Assembly: GCA_947683625.1 (NCBI GenBank)
Contig: CANTUR010000193.1
Location: 1,984,001-2,048,000, forward strand
DNA: 64,000 nt
DNA from: Mallotus nudiflorus
Lineage: Eukaryota; Streptophyta; Magnoliopsida; Malpighiales; Euphorbiaceae
Direction of reading: 5' to 3'
Shown: positions 1 to 10,510 of the stretch, one piece after another
Position numbering within the stretch: the first letter of the stretch is position 1
Layout: each line of letters opens with the position of its first letter
The notes under the pieces: generated by a model
The model's input: only the letters and a program-made list of their open reading frames with translations
Database searches by the model: none
What the model was told of the DNA's origin: nothing
Made by a program: the position numbers and the translations under genes

Positions 1-969
1 ATTCACATCCTCATTTGCAATTGCATTGCATTGAGAATATGAATGAGATCCTCCATAAATCTCACAAACAAGATTAGTACATTCTAATGAATTAATTTAA
101 GAATTACTTACTAATTTGGTGAGGGCATCTACATTTGCATTCAGTATCTTAATTGTATCAAGTTTTAAAACTCCTCTTGCTTTAGCCATAGTATTTTCTT
201 CACCTATATATCCTTGTGATGCAAGTTCCTCTAGTAATGTAACAGCCTCTCTAGCCATTTTATCCATCCATTTCCCACTAGATGCTACATTGACAATGTT
301 TCTATTTTTATCCATCAATCCAATGTAGAAAATTTGAGGAATCATCCAATCTGGCAAACCATGATGTGGACACTGCCACTACCATTGAAGTTCCTTAAAC
401 CTCTCCCAAGCCTAATAGATTGTCTTACCTCCATTTTTCTTGAAAGTGGTAATCTCATTTTGAAACTTGGTCGTCTTGTGTGGTGGAAAATATTTATACA
501 AAAACACTTGCTTCAATTGATCCCATGTTGTGATTTATTCGTTTGGAAAACTAGCAAGCCAAAGTTGTGCTTTGTCCTTAACTAAAAAAAGGAAGAGTCT
601 TATCCTTATTGCATCATCCGTCACACCATTGACCTTAAAGGTTGCACACACATTAAGGAAAGTTAATATGTGAGCATAAGGATCTTCTCCTTGTAAGCCT
701 CCAAACTGATTATTTTGCACCATTTGGATAATACTTGGCTTGATCTAAAAATTGTTGTTGGCAATAGGTGGAGCTACAATTTCACTGAAACTACCCGAGA
801 TGTTAGGCATTGCAAAATCACCTAACGTCCTTCTCTCCAGTTGAGCCATATTATTAAAATGCTATCGATTTTCTCTTTTTTGCCTTCGTTCCATATGCAA
901 ATTTTGTATAAGTAAATCAATTTCAGGATCAAAGTTCAAATTATTATCACTAATACTTCTAGTAAGCAT
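1..969 (-). pseudogene. gag: Athila-type gag, 5' part, decayed
   Basis: Gag is the nucleocapsid/capsid precursor that packages the element's RNA in cytoplasmic particles. Reading starts at ATG 969. Typical Athila gag blocks follow in order: NNQFGG, a DP-AH segment (DPYAHILTFL), the TFKVNGVTDDAIR block, DKAQLWLASFP, then after a stop the ITTWDQL, AWERFKEL and PHHGLPDW blocks and a C-terminal LLEELASQGY plus NANVDALTKL end. In the family these form the capsid-like domain. Stops interrupt it near 862, 747, 535 and 405, several where Gln or Trp is expected. A zinc knuckle is not reached before the window edge. Confidence 0.85.
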
Positions 970-1109
970 AAAAAAAATGTAAACTCACAATTGAACAAAT
1001 TAAACTAAACAATCTATAATAATAAAAAAACAAAAGTAAAAACAAGGCCTAAAATAACCTTTCTCTAACCTAAGTTAATAAAAATTTTAAAACCAATTTG
1101 ACTAACCAA

Positions 1110-1129
1110 TCCTTGGTAGCAGCACTAAA
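1110..1129 (-). promoter_or_regulatory. decayed primer-binding site (tRNA-Asp type)
   Basis: The plus strand reads TCCTTGGTAGCAGCACTAAA where intact Athila-type elements have TCCCCGGCAGCGGCGCCAAA. Every mismatch is a C-to-T or G-to-A transition, so the site is still recognisable. It lies between the gag leader and the LTR end, as expected for the primer of minus-strand synthesis. Confidence 0.7.
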
Positions 1130-1132
1130 GCC

Positions 1133-2786
1133 TGAAGCGGGTTGAATTGTATAACCCTAGTTTGTAAGGACTTAATATAGAGTAAGTAGGGTGTCGAACA
1201 CTAGGAATTGGGAATATTTACATTAACCTTTTAGAATTAACTGATCATAATTTTATATTAACCAATTATTTACTCAGATGGATAGGCAAAACTAAGTCAA
1301 GATAATAATTCAAACTATTTAATAAATCTAATTACTACTAATATACTATAATACTAAACAGAAATAAAAAGCAAATCTATGTATGTATGAATTTCATAAT
1401 TCAGAATATAAACAAGAACTTATAAAGAGCATCATAAAACATATTGATTGGAAATTAGTCTGTATAATCTTTAAAAGTAACTCTCAATGTCAGATTAAAG
1501 AAAAGTCCCTAAAGGTAACTCTCGTTATCAATTAGAAGTATTTCCTCTTAGAGTCTTCAAGCTCTCTCGGTGTATTATAAAGATAAGAGAAAATCATAAA
1601 TCACATTATACCAATAAATCCATAAAAGCAACTCTCATTGTCAGATTAAGGACATCCCATCTAGAGTCTACAAGCTCTCTTGGTGTATTATAGAGATAGA
1701 CAAGGAAATCACAAGTAAATCTACTAATTTTTTCCTTAAAGATGAATTCCTTATTTCTAAGTAAATCAAATTCTTAAGTAATCTCAATTATACATCCACC
1801 AAATTACTCCAACTCTTGTTGCAAATAATTTGATTAAAACAAGTTACATATGGTGATCAATCATAAATAACTTAATTAAGCACTAATTGAAATTAAATCA
1901 TAAATGAGATAAGATAGAAAATGTAGTTCTTACTTAATTCATCATTGTAATTCTTAAAGAAGACTTAGCTAAGAAACATAGTTAAATAACAATAAAAGTA
2001 TAAGAAAGAGAATTGGTAAAACCCTTTTCACTAAGCCTTCTAGTACTTGCTTGGTGTAGAGCAATCTTCTCTTCTTGCTAAGTTGATCTTCAAAATAAAC
2101 TAAGTCCTAATGAAATTCTGTATTTATTCATATATAACTGAGATATTTCTCTTTTTCATTTTTGGTCTCCCCTATTACAAGTTACAATTGACATATATAT
2201 AGACCCTTGAGGTGGTTAAAAGAAGTTACAATTAGAAAGGTACCCTTTCGATTGAAGGGTCACAACTCTATGGATGGAGATATAGTAACTTCTAAAGCAT
2301 TTTGGTCCTTCCATATGACATTATCTTAAAATTTTTCCTTCATGAAAGTTCTAGATCTTTGAGTTATCTTTCTATGGAAACTTGAATCACCTCATTTTGA
2401 TCTCTTTAAAAGAAGTTATGACCAAAATACAAAAAATGCTCAAAGTGGAAAAATTGCATCTCTTTGGTGATGGAATGAGTTAGTACACCAAGATGAGTCG
2501 GCATGGATTGGCTCTGTCACGACTCATTTTGGATGTAATGAGTTGCCACAGTTTCAATTCAACTTCCTTTTGCTTCTCGAGCTTCAAACTTCATTCTAAC
2601 AAGTCCAAAGTCCTTTTTATGCATTAATTAAACCTAAAAACATATATAAAACATACAAAGAACATAAAAAACATTTTGAACTAAAAATAACATTTTCATA
2701 ACTCAATAAACACACAAAATTAAATAAAATTAAACAAAACAATACTTATAATGTACTAAATAATTATGCATATTTGCATTGTATCA
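1133..2786 (-). repeat. 5' LTR of Athila-type element J
   Basis: Starts 3-4 bases beyond the primer site with TG and ends at ...TGTATCA (2786), giving about 1.65 kb with TG..CA ends, usual for Athila LTRs. The second LTR is outside the window, so the far boundary rests on the terminal dinucleotide and on family resemblance of the sequence around 2761-2790. It contains an internal imperfect duplication (1472-1700). Confidence 0.6.
1472..1700. repeat. imperfect internal tandem duplication in Athila LTR
   Basis: The block ACTCTCAATGTCAGATTAA followed by AAGCTCTCTCGGTGTATTAT occurs at about 1480-1585 and again at 1630-1695 (ACTCTCATTGTCAGATTAAG, then AAGCTCTCTTGGTGTATTAT). A third partial copy of the first half (ACTCTCGTTATCAATTAGAA) sits at 1516-1537. 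The period is about 130 bp. Confidence 0.65.
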
Positions 2787-4583
2787 AACACCCATCTAAC
2801 CCAAAAAAGGTAATAGGTCATAAAATCACATGTAAAAAATGCATATAAAAGGCAATGTCCTTATGTCTAAACTAGGTTATTTTTTAAAAGTTGGCCAATT
2901 CTACATGTTTTATTTACAAGTGAAGTGGACTAGAAAAAGACATACATTTTTAATTAATTTTAGTAAACTTAAGTGTATTTATTTTAATTTAACTAAGGGA
3001 ATAGTCCTAAGTCTACCAAATTTTAAAGAAAAAATTAAATTAATAAGTGACCTAAGTCTAACTGGGTTTTAAATTAAGTGATGTGATCCTAAATCTATTT
3101 ATTTTAAAAGAAATGGAATTAATGGGCTGAGCTATGTCTAAATTAATTTTAGTTTACCTGAAAATGGGCCTAAATCTATGTTAACCTAATGGGCCTAAAT
3201 TGATTTTACTTAATGAACCTAAACCATTTTTAAGCCTATTTTTATGTGGTGGGTTTGGACCTATCGTGGGCTTAAGGCCAAAAGAACTATAAGATCCAAA
3301 AACAAAACCCAAAGAAAAAAATCACAATAAAATCAAATCAAACATAGGATTTATGTTATTTTCTAAAAAAACCCTAAATCAATTTACATGCAACCCTAAA
3401 TTAATATAAAGCCACCATTGATTTTAATTGATTTTTACCCAGTTGAACCTAAATTACTAATCAATTTTAGTGCAGAGAGTATAAAATTCTACTATTTCCT
3501 ACTATTGGGGCTATTACAAACTACTGTGCAAAAGAAAAAATCAAATTAATTACAACCCAAAATAAAAGCAAATTAATAGAATGTAGAAATCATAAATCCT
3601 AAATCCTATAAGGGTTTTATATATCTTAATCCATGGGGTTACATGGATTCTTCCAATGGTCACTACTAAAATCTTATAACATTAGTTTCATCTCCAGGTG
3701 TCACAGAACATCAATCAAAATAAAAAAACAAAAATTAATTAGTAAGGAATCAATAAAAAAATAAAACAAAAAAAATCAAATCAAAATAAAAAAGAAAAAA
3801 AGAGTAAAAGATCTTGTGTAAGTGCTGTTTGAATGCCCCTCAGATTGGGATTGTAACCATTTTGAGATTGACTCTATTGTTTTTTTCTTAATTCTTTGTA
3901 CTTTAATAGTAAAGAACATTTTATTTTTTAGTAGTAGCTAATAAGGGTTTTTTTCACTCTTGTTTTTTTTACAACTCTTTTCTCTAGGGTTTCCTCGCAT
4001 CCCCTTTTTTCCCCAAACTCTCTTTACCTCTCTCCCTCGCTAGCTCTCCTTCATAACCTCCCCTTATGGCTTTTAAAGCCAGACCCAACCACCTCAGCTC
4101 CTATGATCATATAAGGAAGTTACGTGATAGTTGGGAGCAAGATCAAAAGTCTCTCAGTCTGCATTTTACTTTTTTAAATTTTCAAAATTAGGATAATGAG
4201 ATGATAAGCGATAGGATTTTGAAAATATAAAATTCACATGTAGACATGTGTTGTCCTAGAACAATGAAAAATGACAAAATTAGTGTAAAAATTAGCATTA
4301 CAAAAAGCTGATTTTAACCCGTAAAGTCGACTAGCATTACTTAAAGCGGACTGGCATTATGTAATACCAGTCAGCATTATCTAATTCCCATCAACATTAC
4401 ACAATGCCGGGCGATAAATTTATTTATTTACTTTTATTATTATTATTATTATTATTAAATCAAATTACAAGAAAGGTCCTCAAAAGTTTCTAATTTCTGC
4501 AATGAAATCCCTAAAAACCAAATTTGTAATCAAATCCATAAAACATTGCAATTTAGTCCTTAAAATCACAAAACTCAATGCCA
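2787..4583. other. non-coding, LTR-like AT-rich stretch; no gene
   Basis: No credible coding frame; the 77-codon frame at 2839-3072 has no recognisable motif. Recurrent words of the type GGGCCTAAAT..TTTACTTAAT occur at 3120-3240. A pyrimidine-rich block with TCTCTAGGGTTTCC and a run of CTCTCTTTACCTCTCTCCC lies at 3955-4060 and resembles the transcription start or leader of an LTR or gene. From 4320 there is a cluster of palindromic half-sites and then a TTA run (4430-4456). The GGTCCT / AATTTAGTCCTT words at 4470-4560 are common in plant LTRs. Probably a further degraded LTR; identity unresolved. Confidence 0.4.
4320..4412. repeat. cluster of inverted GCATTAnnTAATGCC half-sites
   Basis: Five variants of GCATTA or its complement within 90 bp. 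The best forms a near-perfect 22-bp hairpin at 4350-4371 (ACTGGCATTA / TAATACCAGT arms, one mismatched pair). Others are CTAGCATTAC (4331-4340), TCAGCATTAT (4371-4380), TCAACATTAC (4391-4400) and ACAATGCCGG (4401-4410). Confidence 0.55.
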
Positions 4584-4587
4584 AAGA

Positions 4588-5363
4588 TCAATTATCAATT
4601 AGATTTTCATCATAGGGGCTTTTGTCACACACGTGCACAATTGCATCCCGAAATTGGGTGCTTACAATGAGCATTTTGGATGGCCCTTCCCATACTGATG
4701 ATAGGAAACCAAGTGCATATGTCATCTGATTGTGATTCCTAGGCAGATGAATGAATTTGCATTTTTGGAAGGACATGACGAGTCGCCTTAAGTGGTCCAG
4801 ATAAGGCTTTAAGTGCTGCTTTTTCAATTCTTACTCTTTTGTGGCATGATGGATTACTAGCATGGAATCTCCAAGGATTTCTACTTCTGTGACATCCAAG
4901 GCTATTAGTGCTTATATTTTAAACATGCATGCCTTGTATTCTGTTTCATTGTTTATGACTCATAACTCGAGCTTTGTGGCAATTGGTACTGCTTCACCTT
5001 TTAGAGATTGTAGTATGACTTTGATTCCTATGCCGAACTGATTGACTACTCCATTAAAGTACATGTGCCATCTTTGGATCTTAATGGATGAGCTGACACT
5101 GCCCGAGAAGTCTAGTTGGATTTCTCCTAAGTTTAAAATGGGATTGAGAGCTAGAAATTCAGCCACTGCTCTCCCTTTTATTGCCTTTTTAGTCAGATAT
5201 TGTACATCGAATTCTATTAGCAGTGCAAGTCACTTAGCAAGTTTCCCAACTAAAGAGGGATCTTCATAGTGGTACTTCATTGGGTCTATTTTAGACATAA
5301 CCTGAATTATATAGGATTAAAAGTAGTGTCTGAGTTTCTTCACTGCCTATACCATTGCCATAC
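4588..5363 (-). pseudogene. pol: Tat pol fragment: end of RNase H plus archaeal-type RNase H
   Basis: RNase H removes the RNA strand during reverse transcription; Tat elements carry a second, archaeal-type copy (aRH) between RT/RNase H and integrase. Reading on the minus strand gives the RNase H tail, then the junction MAEFLALNP, the aRH opening WHMYFNGVVNQFGIGI, and the closing block HLPRNHNQM with WEGPSKM. The first catalytic Asp of aRH (YFDG in the family) is Asn (codon 5053-5055), and the closing D of the NQMxDAL motif is Tyr (NQMTYAL). Several stops and frame changes. The coding match ends near 4588, where integrase should begin; truncation, not insertion, seems likely. Confidence 0.8.
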
Positions 5364-5936
5364 TATCATACCTCAAATTTGGTTGTCCCTAAAAATGTCC
5401 AATGATGAAATAAATCGTTGAGATGGCTAGAGTCTACTCGTTCATAACACCGTTGAAGTGTACAGCCTTAAAACACCTAACTGACCCCACCAATATGCAA
5501 TATTGATCACCAAGCCATTAAGTTGTGCTCTGACCTTGCAAAATATAAATTATCGGAACAACAAGAGGTTTTATTTTGAGAAAACTCCTCTTGGAATACT
5601 CAGCTCATTAGGTCGGTGCACATTTCTTTAGACCAGGACCCAGCTTTATGAAAAAACAAATATTGATTTTGATAACACAAACTTTGGAAAAACGTCTGGA
5701 AGGCTCTAAAACCTCTAGAAGTGGTCCCATAATAGTCCAATAAAACCTGAGGATTAGTGTGTATCGCTCAGAAGTGCATGTAAACAACCTTTGGTGTCAT
5801 GCACTAAAATCAAGGCTAAATTTGGCAAAACAGACTTTGAAATGCATCCATAAGGCCAAAAAAACCCTAGGAACTAACCCTAAAAGAGCATGTAAAGCAT
5901 TGAAGTGCACGTGAAAACTCACACGTGTGTGCGTGG

Positions 5937-6742
5937 TGATACAAATGTGGTTAACTAAATTAAACTAGGTTTGAAAGTACTAAGCCTTCATATAATAAAT
6001 TCGCTAAAGTTCTTCTAAGAACAAAAGAAAAGGACTTTAACTTCTCAAGTATTCAAAATTAATTGATAAAACTTCCCTAAATTCGTACCATATTGATATG
6101 GCCTTTATATAGGCATGTAAACATCCTAATCTTTGAAGGAATAGGTTTTCTTACTTATTCCTAAAGACTCTTATAAAGGAAAATCCTTAAACAAATAGGA
6201 TCCTTTCAAAAATATGACAATTAATTACAAAAAAGCTTTGAAAAGTCAAATTAACAACTCATGACAACTAAACATTAAAAAGTCAAATTGACAACTCATG
6301 AAAACTAAGCAAAGCAGCCACTCTCCATCATATCTAAGGTTTTATTTATAGAGAATATTCTTGAAAAATTATTGATTCTTATAGATTCCTTTAGTATCTT
6401 CAAGAACCTTCCAAAATCTTCAAAATTGCACTTTCTGTGTTTTGAATGCAAATCACTCTGCTTGAAGAGTTTGACATAAATTCTTCATTTTGAGGGTCAA
6501 AATATAATCATAACATTTAAAAAGGATGATTTTGGCCTTACGTCAAACTTTCTCCAAATTCACTAAATTGAACTCCATTTGCACTTGTGCTTTAATTCTC
6601 TACCCTAAACTTGATATTTTGCTTCAAGAACAATCCTAAAGCACCCTTAAACTTCTTTCTGCATGTTCTAATCATTAGACCATTATACTTGAGTGGATCA
6701 TCATGTTGGTTAACATGTTTGGTGCTTGCTTGGTTTACATCA
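5937..6742 (-). repeat. 3' LTR of element B
   Basis: 806 bp, TG..CA. Its last 114 bases (6629-6742) recur at 9096-9209 with few differences, defining the LTR. The segment 6225-6310 holds two copies of AAGTCAAATTRACAACTCATG, the same minisatellite as in the LTRs of D. The PPT of the minus-strand element (CAAGGAATGAGGGAA, 6757-6743) abuts it. Confidence 0.8.
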
Positions 6743-6757
6743 TTCCCTCATTCCTTG

Positions 6758-7780
6758 TAAAGATTCATCCTCAAATTTGACCTATCTTATAAAGTTGGTA
6801 TATTTGGATGTCCTCCAAGGTCAAATACAAATACCTTGGTAGAGTACTTCTCGTTTGAAGAAATGATGAACATAAGAAACTTTAGAATAACTTCAACTTG
6901 AGGACTTACTCAAAATGCAACACTAGCATTCATAAACTTGTAAATGTTGAATTCTTTTTGTTTCCTTCTAAATATGAAACATGAATATCATAAGCTCTTT
7001 TTACTACAATTGAAAACTCCATGGATCCCTTGAAAGAAGTAAAAAATTATAGCTCTTTCTCATAGTTCATGCAAGGAATGAAATCTTTAAAGGGATTATT
7101 GACATTGTATTACATTTTAACAGCATCATCAAATGGATCTATGTATAGCTTCAAGGTCTGCAAAACAACTTTGAAAACACAAAAAAAGAAAGATAAAATT
7201 TGTTAGTATATTCATGATGAATAACTATCTCCTTATCCTTCATAATGCTCTCAATCTGTAGTTTCCTCATTTATGAACAAACTTCTAGATTTCTCTCTTC
7301 ATGGTTCATATGCTCTTTATGATCACAATATGCATTCTTGGAAACTCCTTGACTAGTTAATCCTTCTATAAGGTCACTAGTTTGCTCAAAACTTTGTGAA
7401 AACTCCTTATTAACTTAAACATCTTTTTCAAAATCTATAATTTATCATTAATTTCTTTGCTAGGCTGCACATACTTGCCATTATCTTAAACTTCTTGCAA
7501 TCTTTCATCAAGGCTTTTAGCATTATTTTTCTCCAACACCTACACAATTTCTTCATTAGCTATTTTCTCTTCAAATTCATTATTCACACTTTCTTCAGTC
7601 ACCAAAACATGAATGTTGTCATCCTTTTCATTAACTTGATCTTAAAATTTCTCACCTTGCGCACTCAACCTTATTTCAACACTTAACTCACTGAACTCAG
7701 TTTTAACACCCAACTCCCTCTTTTCTTTTATCTCATCATATCTCTTTACCACTTCAATAACTTCAACATTCCTTGAACTT
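6758..7780 (-). pseudogene. element B second frame (unknown function), decayed
   Basis: This stretch aligns at nucleotide level with the open 228-codon frame of element D (45272-45958). Shared words include CATCATCAAATGGATCT (7124-7140 here), ..TTGTTAGTAT..TCATGAT and the 3' end CTCCAAGGTCAAA. In translation both contain DPFDD preceded by VxLQT. Here the frame is broken by stops and indels. It occupies the place of pol, ending at the PPT. No known domain recognised. Confidence 0.6.
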
Positions 7781-7789
7781 TACTTATGC

Positions 7790-8345
7790 CCTTAAAAGTG
7801 ATTATGCTAACCTTATAATAATGATTTGGCACAAACCTCTTTCGCATGATAGTCTTCATCTCTTGCCATATAGAGATAGGTTCTTCTCCATAATGCCTCA
7901 TTAAGATCACTAGTTGATTCTAGCAAGCTAATGCATAGCCCATGAATGTAGTGATTACAAGCTTGACTTTCTTTTCCTTAGAATAGTTATGGAAATCAAA
8001 CACAAAATCTACCTTCTTTTCCCATGCTAGATATGCTTCAGTATTACTTCTGCCATGGAAATTATGTATCTTTATCTTTATGCTCCCAAGGTTGTTATCT
8101 TGCCTCCTATGCCCTTGATTTCTTTCATCAATGGATTCATCATCATCATCATGCCATCTCTATCTATGAACTTGTATTAGTGCAGTGTAATTTGCAGTGG
8201 CTGTTATGTTGTGACTTTGCTCCATCTTCGTGATTCGCTCTTAAACCTCTTTATTATTATTTATTAATTGACTCATTTGTTCTTACATTGTCTTCATAAA
8301 GAGCTTCCATTCAGGATCTATCTCAAACTCATTTGGATATGCCAT
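7790..8345 (-). pseudogene. gag: element B gag relic
   Basis: Minus-strand start ATG at 8345 (MAYPNEFEIDPEWK). After a charged linker with a run of Asp/His (the CATCATCATCATCATG stretch near 8135-8150) comes the Ty3/gypsy gag core: IHNFHGRSNTEAYLAWEKKV, FDFHNYSKEKKVKL, then IWQEMKTIMRKRFVPNHYY. This core forms the capsid domain in the family. Stops replace Gln, Glu or Trp codons (for example after FMKTM and in the expected WW pair). Homology to D's gag stops after RRFVP, so the C-terminal half of gag is lost. Confidence 0.75.
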
Positions 8346-9095
8346 GTTATAAACAAAGAAATAAAAGAAAAAATTGCACAAGTAACACTCCCTCACGTGT
8401 TTACAATAAAAAAAATGTCACTCAACACTCATGTTTCACTCAATTAGGCTTTTACCCTCTTATGAGCTCACCACTCACCTTTCACCTCCTAAATTCCTTT
8501 CTTATTGTTCTTATAGAACTTAAGTCACTATTTATCAAATTAAGCTCAATACAAAACAAATAAAAGAAAAATTAAACTCAAATTTGACTATAAGGGCCAA
8601 AGAAAATACAACAAATAGAGACAATATCCAAACAAAATGAAAATAAGAAATTTTGGAATAAGTGTTTAAACTACCCTAAACACAACTCAATAAGAAGAGT
8701 AGAATATTTACATTTAAAATAAGGCAAGGTATGGAATTTAGAATCAAAACAGAAAATTGCAATGGTTTTAAGCCAAATTGAATTTAAATTTGATCAATTC
8801 AATCTTTTTTCTTCACAATTCAAAACTTTTTTCTTTCTTCCCTTTTTTATGTTTTTTATATAATATATGCAAAATGAAAAAATTAAGAACAAACTCAAAT
8901 TGATATGTATTTGAGACAAATAAGATTCTTAAGATGCAAAACAACAAGAATAAAAAATGAATTTGATTTTTTTTTTGTTTAAAGACTAAAAATAGATTGG
9001 AATATGATGAAAATAATGAAATCGACTGAAGATAACAAAGAAAAACAAATTTGAATTATATAATAACAAAGACAAGTAAAGATACATACTTGATT

Positions 9096-9209
9096 AACAA
9101 TCCTAAAGCACCCTTAAACTTCTTCATGCATGTTCTAATCATTGGACCATTATACTTGAGTGGATCATCATGTTGGTTAACATGTTTGGTGCTTGCTTGG
9201 TTCACATCA
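9096..9209 (-). repeat. truncated 5' LTR of element B (114 bp)
   Basis: Only the terminal 114 bp of the LTR remain, identical in extent to 6629-6742; no primer site is left. The deletion removed most of the 5' LTR and the PBS but kept the outer end and the target duplication. Confidence 0.75.
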
Positions 9210-9215
9210 CATGGC

Positions 9216-9288
9216 CACGTGCTAAGTGTGTGACCATGCAGACATTATGCGTGGCCACGTGCACTTGAACACTATGTGTGGCCACGTG
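9216..9288 (+). promoter_or_regulatory. three G-box (CACGTG) sites upstream of LTR TATA
   Basis: CACGTG palindromes at 9216-9221, 9256-9261 and 9283-9288, each as GGCCACGTG. They lie 63-135 bp upstream of a TATA box. In plants CACGTG is the core for bZIP and bHLH factors. Other copies of this LTR keep the repeats but in CpG-depleted form (CATGTG, CACATG). Confidence 0.5.
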
Positions 9289-9350
9289 TAAAAAACCCTT
9301 ATACACGAGTGACCACACCTACACCACCCCCTATTATACACATTTTTTCC

Positions 9351-9358
9351 TATAAATA
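9351..9358 (+). promoter_or_regulatory. TATA box of Tat LTR (A)
   Basis: TATAAATA preceded by a T/C run, about 1.1 kb before the end of the LTR. Equivalent positions: TTTAAATA (near 21822, 3' LTR), CTATAAAT (near 58491, K). Confidence 0.55.
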
Positions 9359-10491
9359 TATGCCTTTACACCCTATTTTCGAGGGGGCACCATGTAGAAA
9401 CACACACACACTTAAAAATTAGTCCAATCAACGGCAATAAAAACCCCTTTCCAGATAGTTTTTGCTCTCCCACAGCCTTTCCTATAGGTTGTTAGATCCT
9501 TTTTCCAATAAACCAAGCCTTATTTTTGTTAAAGCACACTTCAAAGGTATACAATCTAGTATCATTCTACTATCATTTTGAACCTCTCGATGAGGAAAGC
9601 TTGATAATCTCTCAAAGCTAAAGCTTCAAAGCTCACACAAGCTTAGTCAAGTCTGAGGAACACATAATTATTTTAGCACATTGACTTTATTTCATTGCAT
9701 TTTATTTTATTATTGCCAATATTGAGAATAATATTTTGATTGTGTGATGAGACTGGCAAAATTGCATGCTACCTGAATAATAATATTTTATTATGCTCAT
9801 TTCATATCATCATTTTGCATCCTCTATTTCAGAAATCATGAAAATCATACAACAAATACCAATAATGTGAAAAGTTCATATTCTAAAATAGAGTCATCAT
9901 GCTCTTGGTTCAGTGATTGCCTCATGCATCCTTTATGTTATCATCATACATCATCATAGCTTAAATAATCACTACAAGCATGCATGATCATCCTATTATT
10001 CATGAAATTGAGCAAGTTGTGTGAATGGTCATGTTATCCTTGTAGATCAATCATATTAGATTTACTTTTTTGCAATCTTTTTTTCGTATGTATTTTATAA
10101 AGAAAACAATATAACAATACTTTTAGCTTTATTGTCTTATATTATCTGATGTGCTATGTGAATGCCATATAAACTGTCATTACTGAAACCAGGGTGTTAT
10201 GATAGATGTACACTATATATCCTATAATGATAAATAGTCAAAAAGTAGATAGGATCCCCGAACCTGGAAATCTCTGCTAGGGACAATACTCATTGAGTGA
10301 CCCGATGTTGTCCTTTTTCTTTTCCTAACTTTTTAAAAATCAGGTGGTGACTCCACAAAATCAAAAGCATCTTGTCCTCCTGAGACCAATCACTTATCCC
10401 TATTTAGTAAAGTTGCCATGTCCCTTGAAAATGGAAAGACTCACTACATTGTCTAACAAAGTAAAAAAAAAAACTAAAAGCTTGCTCATAG

Positions 10492-10510
10492 TGGCGACTC
10501 CACTAGGGAC
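10492..10510 (+). promoter_or_regulatory. primer-binding site of element A (tRNA-Arg type)
   Basis: TGGCGACTCCACTAGGGAC directly after the LTR. Ogre/Tat elements use TGGCGACTCCGCTGGGGAC, complementary to a tRNA-Arg 3' end. Two G-to-A changes. Confidence 0.8.

Larger units (their letters stand above)
1..2786 (-). mobile_element. Athila-lineage Ty3/gypsy element J, 5' part
   Basis: This is the 5' end of an LTR retrotransposon read on the minus strand: LTR (1133-2786), decayed tRNA-Asp-type primer site (1110-1129), short leader and gag (969 down to the window edge). The order LTR, primer site, gag is collinear and the gag sequence is characteristic of the Athila lineage. The rest of gag and pol would lie to the left, outside the window. 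The coding part has several stops and is not functional. Confidence 0.8.
5937..9209 (-). mobile_element. pol-less LTR element B (gag plus unknown ORF2)
   Basis: Insertion in A's 5' LTR with TG (5937) and CA (9209) ends and flanks CGTGG (5932-5936) and CATGG (9210-9214), a 5-bp duplication with one transition. Read on the minus strand: a truncated 5' LTR (9209-9096), gag relic, a degenerate second frame, PPT (6757-6743) and full 3' LTR (6742-5937). RT, RNase H and integrase are missing. It is the same family as element D: LTR minisatellite words (GACAACTCATGACAACTAA), gag-upstream words (CACGTGTTTACA) and ORF2 are shared. Confidence 0.8.
5364..10488 (+). repeat. 5' LTR of Tat element A, interrupted by element B
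   Basis: Matches the 3' LTR 21207-22938 in two blocks, 5364-5936 and 9210-10488, with element B between them. It starts TATCATACC (TGTCATACC in copy 39189) and ends ..TTGCTCA two or three bases before the PBS. The LTR alone is about 1.85 kb, like copies C and K. The 3' LTR is about 110 bp shorter, partly through a deletion near 21660. Confidence 0.85.

Noticed and set aside
4060..4140. Start of a host gene after the pyrimidine-rich leader
   Set aside because: The frame after the ATG ends within about 20 codons and no exon or domain follows.
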